This document shows, piece after piece, positions 13,805-20,508 of a stretch of 24,352 bases of DNA; the first letter of the stretch is position 1, and every line of letters begins with the position of its first letter. This DNA is from CAXSEF01 sp964236535. GTDB taxonomy: Bacteria; Pseudomonadota; Alphaproteobacteria; Acetobacterales; Acetobacteraceae. The position numbers and the translations under genes are program-made. Location: assembly GCA_964236535.1 (NCBI GenBank), contig CAXSEF010000047.1, positions 1-24,352 of the forward strand, read 5' to 3'. Under the pieces are notes generated by a model. The model saw nothing but the letters and a program-made list of their open reading frames with translations. It was not told the origin of the DNA and did no database searches.

Positions 13805-16767
13805 CCTTCACGGAAGGGAACACCGTCGAAGCCCATCTGCGTGACCTTCTCGCAGGCCAAGCCTTGGCCCGCCCGACGCAATTCTCTCCGGGCCTTGCAC
13901 GCACGGGCGGCAAGATCGCGGGCCTCGGCTGGCACTATGTCGGCCCCGCTGATCTGCCGCGTCAGCCGCAAGAGGTGCTGGTCGAGGCTCATCTGCGCGA
14001 CGCTCTGATCCGCCTGAACCCCTCAATTGCGGAAAACCCAAGCCGCGTTGATGACGTGCTCTATCGCCTCCGCGCTTTCATCATGGGCGCCCGCTCCGAC
14101 GGGCTGGTGAAGGCGAACGAGGAGTTCGCCGCCTGGCTGCTCGGCGAGCGCTCAATGCCGTTCGGCATGAATGGTGAGCACGTCACCATCCATCTCATTG
14201 ACTTCAGCTACATCGAGAAGAACAGCTTCGTCGTCACTCAGCAATTTACCATCCGCGCCGGGAAAGTGGAGAAGCGCGCCGATCTGGTGTTGCTGGTCAA
14301 CGGCATTCCTTTGGTGCTGATTGAGGCCAAGACGCCAGTGCGCTCCAGCCAAAGCTGGCTCGACGGCGCGTTGCAGGTGCACGAGGACTACGAAAAGAAC
14401 GTGCCGGAGCTGTTCGTGCCCAATGTTCTTTCATTGGCCACCGAGGGCAAGGAGTTCCGCTATGGCTCGGTCCGCATGCCGGTCGATTTATGGGGGCCAT
14501 GGCGCGATGGCGACGATGGCCAACAATCACTGAGCGAGGTTGAAAAAGCCGCCTCGTCGATGCTGCGTCCGGCCATGGTGCTGGACATGCTCGACAGCTT
14601 CACCGCCTACGCCACCCAGAAGGGCAAGCAGCGCATCAAGATCATCGCACGCTATCAGCAGGTGGATGGCGTGAACAAGATCGTCGCGCGCGTGGTGGCG
14701 GGCCAACCCCGCAAGGGGCTGATCTGGCATTTCCAAGGCTCGGGCAAGTCGCTGCTGATGCTGTTCGCCGCCCGCAAGCTGCGGCTGCATCCCGCCTTGA
14801 AGAACCCGACCGTGCTGATCGTCCTCGACCGGATCGACCTCGAAAGCCAGCTTTCCAGGACGTTCTATGCGGCGGATATGCCCAATATGGTGTCAGCGGG
14901 CACGCGCAAAGAGCTCGCAGAACTACTCAGCAAGGACAGTCGAAAGATCATCATCACCACGATCTTCCGCTTCGCCGAAGCGGACGGCGTGCTGAACGAC
15001 CGCTCCAACATCATCGTGCTGGTGGACGAGGCGCATCGCACACAGGAAGGCGATCTGGGCCGCAAGATGCGCGATGCCCTGCCGAACGCGTTCCTGTTCG
15101 GCCTGACCGGCACCCCTATCAACCGCGCCGACCGGAACACCTTCTACGCCTTTGGCTCCGACAGCGATGAGGGTGGCTATCTCAGCAAATACGGGCTGAA
15201 CGACTCCCTCCGCGACGGCGCAACCAAGGAGCTGCATTTTGAGCCGCGCCTGGTGAGCTTGCATATCGATCAGCAGGCTATCGAGGCTGCCTACGGCGAA
15301 CTCACCGCCGGCTTGACGGATGAGGACCGTGACCGGCTCGGCCGCGCCGCCGCAAAAATGGCCATCCTGGTGAAGTCTCCCGCGCGCATCCAGGCGATCT
15401 GTGCCGATATCGCCAAGCATTATCTGGAGAAGGTCTCACCGAACGGCTTCGGGGCGCAGGTGGTGACCTTCGACCGGCAGAGCTGCCTTCTCTACAAGCA
15501 AGCGCTTGACCTGCTGCTGCCGCCGGAAGCGTCCGACGTCGTGATTTCCGTCAACAGCGGCGAGGATGAATATGCCGCCTTTCGCCGTGATCGCGATGCG
15601 GAGGAAAAGCTTCTCGACCGCTTCCGTGACCCGAAAGACCCGCTCAAGATCATCATCGTCACATCGAAATTGCTGACCGGTTTCGACGCGCCGATCCTTC
15701 AGACGATGTATCTCGACAAGCCGTTGCGCGATCACACGTTGCTCCAGGCGATCTGCCGCACTAACCGCCCATATGGCGACCAGAAGACACACGGCCTGAT
15801 CGTGGACTATCTCGGCATCTTTGATGACGTCGCGCAGGCGCTGAAGTTCGATGAGAAGGGCATGCAGAAGGCGGTCTCCAACATCGCCGAACTGGTATCC
15901 GCGCTGCCAGGTGCCATTCAAAAGTGCCTCGCCTATTTCGCGGGAGTGGATCGCGGCCTGCAAGGCTATGAAGGACTGATTGCGGCCCAGGAGTGCCTGC
16001 CCAACAACGAGATGCGTGACGCCTATGCCGCCGATTTCAGTCTGCTGGGCCGCATTTGGGAGGCGCTCTCACCCGATCCGATGCTGACGCCATTCAAGAC
16101 AGACTATCGCTGGCTTGCTCAGGTCTATGAGTCGCTCAAGCCATCGACGGGGACAGGACGGCTGCTCTGGCATAGCCTTGGCGCCAAGACCATCGAACTG
16201 ATCCATCAGAACCTCCACGTCGACGCCGTCCGTGATGACCTGGACACACTGGTGCTTGATGCCGAACTCTTGGAAGCGGTGTTGGCAAACCCCGATCCGG
16301 ACAAGAAGGCGAAGGAGATTTCGATCAAGCTGGCGGGTCGGCTTCGCAAGCACGGCGATAATCCGAAGTTCAAGGCACTTAGCGAACGACTTGAGGATCT
16401 GAAGAACCGGCATCAGCAGGGGCTACTTCTGAGCATCGAGTTCCTGAAGGAGCTCCTCGCTCTCGCACGCGATGTTGTGAAGACAGAACGCGAGACACCG
16501 GAGGAGGAGGACCTCGACCGCGGCAAGGCTGCGCTCACCGCACTGTTCGAGGAGGCGAAAAGCACTGACACCCCGATCATGGTCCGCCGCGTTGTTGACG
16601 ATATCGATGAGATTGTCCGAGCCGTCAGATTCGATGGATGGCAGGCAACTTATGCCGGAGAACGCGAGGTGAAGAAGGCCCTCAGGCAGACACTATTCAA
16701 GTTCAAACTGCACCAGGGCGCGGATTTGTTTGAACGCGCCTATCGCTACATCCGTGAATATTATTAG
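13801..16767 (+). CDS. hsdR: Type I restriction-modification restriction/translocase subunit
   Basis: 988 aa, full length for HsdR. An N-terminal PD-(D/E)XK nuclease is seen as RADLVLLVNGIPLVLIEAK (Asp161, Glu175, Lys177). The SF2 motor follows: Walker A FQGSGKS (about 311-317), DEAH box VLVDEAH (409-412 for DEAH), LTGTPI motif III, and LLQAICRTNRPYG as motif VI. The C-terminal 250 residues are helical, as in subunits that dock on HsdM. It translocates DNA and cleaves unmodified DNA together with HsdM and HsdS. Start ATG overlaps the hsdS stop by 4 bp. No frameshift or lost key residue is visible, so the restriction function should be intact. Confidence 0.95.
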   Translation: MTFTEGNTVEAHLRDLLAGQALARPTQFSPGLARTGGKIAGLGWHYVGPADLPRQPQEVLVEAHLRDALIRLNPSIAENPSRVDDVLYRLRAFIMGARSDGLVKANEEFAAWLLGERSMPFGMNGEHVTIHLIDFSYIEKNSFVVTQQFTIRAGKVEKRADLVLLVNGIPLVLIEAKTPVRSSQSWLDGALQVHEDYEKNVPELFVPNVLSLATEGKEFRYGSVRMPVDLWGPWRDGDDGQQSLSEVEKAASSMLRPAMVLDMLDSFTAYATQKGKQRIKIIARYQQVDGVNKIVARVVAGQPRKGLIWHFQGSGKSLLMLFAARKLRLHPALKNPTVLIVLDRIDLESQLSRTFYAADMPNMVSAGTRKELAELLSKDSRKIIITTIFRFAEADGVLNDRSNIIVLVDEAHRTQEGDLGRKMRDALPNAFLFGLTGTPINRADRNTFYAFGSDSDEGGYLSKYGLNDSLRDGATKELHFEPRLVSLHIDQQAIEAAYGELTAGLTDEDRDRLGRAAAKMAILVKSPARIQAICADIAKHYLEKVSPNGFGAQVVTFDRQSCLLYKQALDLLLPPEASDVVISVNSGEDEYAAFRRDRDAEEKLLDRFRDPKDPLKIIIVTSKLLTGFDAPILQTMYLDKPLRDHTLLQAICRTNRPYGDQKTHGLIVDYLGIFDDVAQALKFDEKGMQKAVSNIAELVSALPGAIQKCLAYFAGVDRGLQGYEGLIAAQECLPNNEMRDAYAADFSLLGRIWEALSPDPMLTPFKTDYRWLAQVYESLKPSTGTGRLLWHSLGAKTIELIHQNLHVDAVRDDLDTLVLDAELLEAVLANPDPDKKAKEISIKLAGRLRKHGDNPKFKALSERLEDLKNRHQQGLLLSIEFLKELLALARDVVKTERETPEEEDLDRGKAALTALFEEAKSTDTPIMVRRVVDDIDEIVRAVRFDGWQATYAGEREVKKALRQTLFKFKLHQGADLFERAYRYIREYY

Positions 16768-16790
16768 AGAAGGATACTTGATAAAAAACG

Positions 16791-16819
16791 TTGATTTTTT
16801 GATGATTTTGGCGTATAGT
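16791..16819 (+). promoter_or_regulatory. Strong sigma70-type promoter downstream of hsdR
   Basis: TTGATT (16791-16796), 17-bp spacer rich in T and A, TATAGT (16814-16819). It lies 24 bp after the hsdR stop in a clearly AT-rich stretch and points to the small ORF at 16940. The expected transcription start is near 16826. Confidence 0.65.
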
Positions 16820-16852
16820 TCTCAAATTGGTTTCCGAGCTTCGGGGACGGGG

Positions 16853-16922
16853 GCAGGTGCAACTCCTGCGACTTGGCTAGGGCTGATTGTCCTTCTGACG
16901 ATTATCCGCTTTTGCGGAATAA
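16853..16922 (+). ncRNA. Possible structured leader or small RNA with two hairpins
   Basis: Between the promoter and the small ORF there is about 114 nt of untranslated leader. It can form GCAGG-N7-CCTGC (16853-16869) and a hairpin CCGC-TTTT-GCGG (16906-16917) that extends by four pairs past a one-base bulge (16902-16922). The second hairpin ends just before the GATGGAG ribosome-binding site. I recognise no known riboswitch or RNA family. Calling it an RNA element is inference. Confidence 0.35.
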
Positions 16923-16939
16923 CCCTGATGGAGATAATC

Positions 16940-17131
16940 ATGAGAAAAAGCCCAAAAAATTCTGCACGCCCTTCTTCAAGAGGGGTAAAAAGAACCAGCC
17001 TTGTCCAGCGTCTTGCTTTCCGACTAGCACTATTTGTTCCAAGCCTACTCGAAACTGTTTGGACAATCGGAGCTAGCTGGGTCGCAGCGATAGTGCCCCC
17101 CTCGATCCATCGCAGGGCGTCAGCGCAATAG
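16940..17131 (+). CDS. Small basic/hydrophobic protein of unknown function
   Basis: 63 aa, preceded by GGAG about 7 nt upstream of the ATG. Residues 2-22 are strongly basic (RKSPKNSARPSSRGVKR), followed by a hydrophobic amphipathic segment (LAFRLALFVPSLLETVW, then GASWVAAIVPP) that could enter a membrane. I know no family for it. It has its own promoter and structured leader upstream, and its stop codon lies in the loop of a strong hairpin, so it forms a separate transcription unit between hsdR and the convergent integrase. A small membrane-active peptide is one possibility; a non-coding transcript is another. A second open frame in the same region (16873-17076) makes the coding call uncertain. 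Confidence 0.4.
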   Translation: MRKSPKNSARPSSRGVKRTSLVQRLAFRLALFVPSLLETVWTIGASWVAAIVPPSIHRRASAQ

Positions 17132-17144
17132 CGCGACGCCCTGC
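17112..17144. terminator. Strong bidirectional hairpin between convergent units
   Basis: GCAGGGCGTC (17112-17121) pairs perfectly with GACGCCCTGC (17135-17144); inside it a GCGC-AATA-GCGC stem continues after a single unpaired A. It lies between the small ORF and the 3' end of the integrase, where both transcripts must end. There is no long T-run on either strand, so termination strength is uncertain. Confidence 0.6.
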
Positions 17145-17151
17145 CGTCGTC

Positions 17152-18195
17152 TTATAGCCTGATCCTCTCTACCTCATCCTGCGTTAGGCGCTCCTTGGTT
17201 CGATCGTAGAGTTTGGTCGTGCGTGGGGACTCGTGCCCCGCCATCTCCTGAGCGTGCTCCAGCGCACCACCATTGGCGAGATACGCGGTGATTCCCGTGG
17301 CACGAAAGGTATGGTTGCCAATCGGTACCATTATTCCGGCGGCTACAGCGCGCCGGCGGATCATCCGCCAGGCATCAGGTTGGCGCATGGGCTGATCGGA
17401 CATGACCGTGGCGGCATGGCCGCGTGATGTGCGGAAAAGGTAGCCCTTGCGATCGTCACCAATTCCCGCGACGGCAATGTAGGCATGCAGCGCCTCGGCG
17501 AGGGCATGATGGCACGGCATGGAATGCTGCTTGCCACCTTTCTCCTGCAACCGGATCGTCCAGCCCGCACCGCGCGACCGAAGATCCTCCACCTTCATCT
17601 TCAGCGCGGCGCCAATACGCGCGAAGGAGTAGGTGAGGGTGGCGATGAGTGCTCGGTCGCGTAGATCGCGGACGTTCTCGGATGGGATGGTATCGAGAAG
17701 CTTGCGCCACTCGGTGCCATCCAATACGAGCGTCTTGCCGACCTTCACGACGTGCTTCGGCCCGCGCACGGCGGAGGCCGGATTCGACGGCACCACCTGG
17801 CCGGTAATCAGCCAGTCGAACAGCATCCGCACTGCGGCTAGCTGCTGCTTCACACCTGGCGCCGAATGGGTCTGCTGAAGACACTCTATATACGTAGCGA
17901 CGTCATACGGTCGGATCGTGGCCAGCGTCAGCCCGCGATGCTCGCACCACGCGAAGAACCGGACGCAGGCTCGGGCGTAAGCCCGGCGCGTGTGCGGGTT
18001 GCGGATGTTGGCGGTGAAGAATTCGACGTAGCGCCAACCGGCTTGCTCTCCGGCGTTGATGATCAGCGCGGGCACCAGATGGGTGTCCGACATCGGTGTC
18101 GTCAGCGCGGCTGCCGCCAACTGGACGAGCGCGGGAAGATGGACGGGTGTGGACTCGTCGGAGGCAGTAGGGTCGATTTGGTCAGAGGAGGTCAT
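17152..18195 (-). CDS. Tyrosine recombinase (XerC/D-like integrase), complete
   Basis: 347 aa. The N-terminal SAM-like core-binding domain (about 55-150, with NPHTRRAYARACVRFFAWCE) precedes the catalytic domain. The active-site set is present: Arg193 (SFARIGAALKMK), Lys222 in a GGKQH turn, His295 and Arg298 (HTFRATGI), His321 (AGHESPRTT) and the nucleophile Tyr330 (KLYDRT). The usual Arg-I motif T-G-x-R-I is SFARIGA here, a common variation. It should perform conservative strand exchange at two short inverted-repeat sites. The gene lies at the 3' end of the minus-strand group that includes the Gabija-like genes, with a 9-6-9 inverted repeat 29 bp upstream of its start. It probably moved this island or a plasmid segment. 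Confidence 0.9.
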   Translation of the reverse strand: MTSSDQIDPTASDESTPVHLPALVQLAAAALTTPMSDTHLVPALIINAGEQAGWRYVEFFTANIRNPHTRRAYARACVRFFAWCEHRGLTLATIRPYDVATYIECLQQTHSAPGVKQQLAAVRMLFDWLITGQVVPSNPASAVRGPKHVVKVGKTLVLDGTEWRKLLDTIPSENVRDLRDRALIATLTYSFARIGAALKMKVEDLRSRGAGWTIRLQEKGGKQHSMPCHHALAEALHAYIAVAGIGDDRKGYLFRTSRGHAATVMSDQPMRQPDAWRMIRRRAVAAGIMVPIGNHTFRATGITAYLANGGALEHAQEMAGHESPRTTKLYDRTKERLTQDEVERIRL

Positions 18196-18223
18196 TTGCC
18201 CCCTTCTCTACCACGAGTTTCAC

Positions 18224-18247
18224 GCATGATAAAGGACGTTATCATGC
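18224..18247. other. dif-like inverted repeat, candidate recombinase site
   Basis: GCATGATAA (18224-18232), AGGACG spacer (18233-18238), TTATCATGC (18239-18247): perfect 9-bp arms and a 6-bp centre. Xer/dif and many integron or plasmid dif-like sites have two inverted arms around a 6-bp spacer with ATAA / TTAT at the inner edges. It lies 29 bp upstream of the integrase start codon. An operator for the integrase gene is the alternative. Confidence 0.5.
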
Positions 18248-18363
18248 ATAAAGGAGCACGCTCAGCGGCCATGTCTGGTGAAGAATGTAAAGGGACACCC
18301 ATGCGCGTAAACGCAGCTTTGCGCTTCATCGCCAACAATCAGGTGGCCTGGACGGTTTCTTGA
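18244..18363 (+). CDS. Possible small ORF of 39 aa, unknown
   Basis: The ATG at 18244 has AAGGA 7 nt upstream, inside the inverted repeat. The peptide begins MHKGARSAAMSGEECKGTPM and ends in QVAWTVS. A second ATG at 18301 also has a close AAGGGA. There is no family resemblance. Its start lies in the recombinase-site-like repeat, so recombination there would alter its start. Confidence 0.2.
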   Translation: MHKGARSAAMSGEECKGTPMRVNAALRFIANNQVAWTVS

Positions 18364-18424
18364 AAGCAGACATAGGCGGAGAGCGTGCCAAATTCCTGCC
18401 GAGCCACTATCCAACGGGCGAGGG

Positions 18425-19000
18425 TCAAATAGCTTCGGCAACGTAGTTGCGATAAGCGTAATTGATCAGGTCTCTAACAAGCTCAAGAAGGCCGCCGGTT
18501 GGCAAGCCGTCGAAGGGGTCGCCGTGCGCCAGGGCGTTACGGCGCTCTGCCAATGTAGGATGAATGTCTCCGATTATCTGACCGACGGCCGAGCCGCCGC
18601 AGCGAATAATCATTGGGATCTGCGCGTCGGTCAGGCGGTCGACCTCGACCATATGCCTGAGCAGCGCGGCGAAGCTTTGTTTGTTCTTCCCGATGCATCC
18701 CCCATATCGATCCATGAGCGCCAACTCTAGGGCAATCAACGCTGCAAGCTCTCCCGCTTTTATTGTACTGAAGTCGACCCAACCCAGCAGGTAGAGGGTC
18801 AGCGCCCGAGCAAATTTCGCTTGGACGATCTCGGGAATTCGCTTGTCGATATCAAGGTTCTCGATAAAGACACGCCAATCAGCAGCTTTTTCAAATGAGA
18901 TAAATCCGCGCGCATTGCCCTGCGTCGGCCATGCGAGCACCACGGGCTCGTCCCGGTCGCAGAGCGTGAAGTAAGAGCGATTTGACATCGTGTTTTCCAT
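18425..19000 (-). CDS. HEPN-like protein next to the Gabija-like pair
   Basis: 191 aa. The C-terminal half is a helical bundle ending with LAERRNALAHGDPFDGLPTG, where R154-NALA-H159 fits the Rx4H motif of HEPN ribonucleases (with Asn after Arg, as in the RNxxxH form). The helix before it (FSTIKAGELAALIALELALM) fits the first helix of the bundle. The N-terminal 60 residues are a small predicted beta-rich part without motifs. It starts 17 bp after the stop of the helicase gene, same strand, so it is probably the third gene of that operon. The expected job is RNA cleavage or a toxin-like effector, or an inactive partner; this is inferred from the motif and the location. Confidence 0.6.
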   Translation of the reverse strand: MENTMSNRSYFTLCDRDEPVVLAWPTQGNARGFISFEKAADWRVFIENLDIDKRIPEIVQAKFARALTLYLLGWVDFSTIKAGELAALIALELALMDRYGGCIGKNKQSFAALLRHMVEVDRLTDAQIPMIIRCGGSAVGQIIGDIHPTLAERRNALAHGDPFDGLPTGGLLELVRDLINYAYRNYVAEAI

Positions 19001-19017
19001 CGCTGTCGACAGTTATT

Positions 19018-20508
19018 TCAGAACTCGATAATCGGGCTAGGGTTAGAGCGCGATACCACCAACGTCAGGGTGCGGCTGGCACGACTGATCGCGACGTAAA
19101 GCAGTCGACGATCCTTTTCGCGGAAGGTCATCCCGTCACAGGGCATGATCACCACGTTGGGTGCTTCCAATCCCTTGGCTTTGTGAATGGTGCTTATGGC
19201 GCGTAGGGGCGGCAAGCGTCGTGTATGAGCATTGTGGCGCGACTGTTCCGCTAGGCCGGCCTGCGGATCCGTTGCCGATCCGAGACGCACTGCTTCCCAA
19301 AACTCTCGAGGATAGTCGATGTGGACGGGCGCGAACTCGGCTTGGGACTTCGTCGCACCCTGTAGCTCCTGCAGAAACGCGCCGACGCCTGCGTGGTTGG
19401 GTTGTTTTACGATCTTGCGCGCCAACGACTGGATGAGCGCCGGTTTTCCCCGAGCCAGCTTGGCGCAACCGCTGGCGATCTCTGCCTCGAAGCGAGTCGC
19501 GAACTGACTGTTGGAGAAGCCGGTGCATGTTCCTTGAACAAAGCCCACCGCCGCCTTAGCGACAGTGGAGGCGTCACCACAGGTGGCCAGTTGCTGGACA
19601 AGCTTTGGCAATGCCGACCGCGTGTGTCCCTCCCAGATGGGCATGGACCGGCCTAAAAAGGCGCGGATTGCCTGAACGGTTTCGTTGTGATGCGACAGGA
19701 TCAGCAACGGCTTGGTGCCTTTACAGGCAGGGTCTAGCGGCTTGCGGTCCTGAGCTTCGAGCTGGAAGCCAAGGTTTCGTTGCGCGATGTTGTTAGCGAA
19801 GACAACCAAGAGTCCGCGAGGCAGCTTGCCCGTCAGGCGGAGTTTGCCCCCGGCGGCCAAGCGGGCGCGGTTCTCAAGGATCCAAATCCCCAGCTCTTCA
19901 CCGCCGCCCTTCCAGCGATGGGGAACATCAAGCGACTCAGCTACATCGGCCGCGGCGCGAAAGGCAGCCAGCCGGCTGTCATCCACTTGGCCCTGCGCTT
20001 CGGTTGCGCGCCCGCCATAGATTCGCTGCATCGGATCGAAGAAAGCGCGGAGCTTTACGCCCGCGCCGCGCAGCGCGTCGATGATTGCGTGCTGTTCGGC
20101 GCTGGTATCCTGGTGCTCGTCGCAGATCACCATCGGATATCGGCGAGCCAACATGTCAGCGATGAACGGCCGACGCTTCAGCAGGCCTGTCACCCATCGG
20201 CTGTTGCGGTCATAGTCGGGTACGGTGCCAACGATGAGACCAGGTTCGGGATAAGCCTCAGCTATCTGGGTGATCAGGCTGTCGATCGTACGGATATCCA
20301 AACCGGACAGGCCCTTTGTGCGACTACCAAATACGTCGCAAGCGGCGTGTGTATGCGTCAGGATCAAAAGGCGGCCCGCTCCGAGCGTCCGACAGACATC
20401 GGCCGCGAAAGCGGCGCCCTGGAACGTCTTCCCGCATCCGCCTGGTGCCTCGACCACGACCAACTTCGCGGGCGATCGGAGCGCGGCGGCGACCGCCTCG
20501 TCAGCCAC
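19018..20508 (-). CDS. UvrD-like SF1 helicase, GajB-like
   Basis: 496 aa. Helicase motifs are complete: motif I APGGCGKT (residues 21-28), motif Ia LILTHTHAACD, motif II DEHQD (130-134), motif III AFFDPMQRIYGG, motif V STIHKAKGLEAPNVV, motif VI YVAISRASRTLTLV. This is a short UvrD-type enzyme, close in length to GajB (about 494 aa). It overlaps the preceding OLD-type ATPase gene by 8 nt and starts with GTG. In Gabija, GajA (OLD-type nuclease) and GajB (UvrD-like) form a large complex that attacks phage DNA. The same gene pair defines class 2 OLD nucleases. I did not align it, so 'Gabija-like' rests on architecture and length. Confidence 0.75.
   Translation of the reverse strand: MADEAVAAALRSPAKLVVVEAPGGCGKTFQGAAFAADVCRTLGAGRLLILTHTHAACDVFGSRTKGLSGLDIRTIDSLITQIAEAYPEPGLIVGTVPDYDRNSRWVTGLLKRRPFIADMLARRYPMVICDEHQDTSAEQHAIIDALRGAGVKLRAFFDPMQRIYGGRATEAQGQVDDSRLAAFRAAADVAESLDVPHRWKGGGEELGIWILENRARLAAGGKLRLTGKLPRGLLVVFANNIAQRNLGFQLEAQDRKPLDPACKGTKPLLILSHHNETVQAIRAFLGRSMPIWEGHTRSALPKLVQQLATCGDASTVAKAAVGFVQGTCTGFSNSQFATRFEAEIASGCAKLARGKPALIQSLARKIVKQPNHAGVGAFLQELQGATKSQAEFAPVHIDYPREFWEAVRLGSATDPQAGLAEQSRHNAHTRRLPPLRAISTIHKAKGLEAPNVVIMPCDGMTFREKDRRLLYVAISRASRTLTLVVSRSNPSPIIEF

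Noticed and set aside
7728..16767. BREX or DISARM system
   Set aside because: There is no PglZ, BrxC-type ATPase, BrxL, PLD-type or DUF1998 protein; the motifs fit HsdM, HsdS and HsdR of Type I.
16768..17151. Retron-type non-coding RNA
   Set aside because: The leader has hairpins, but no reverse transcriptase gene exists in the window.
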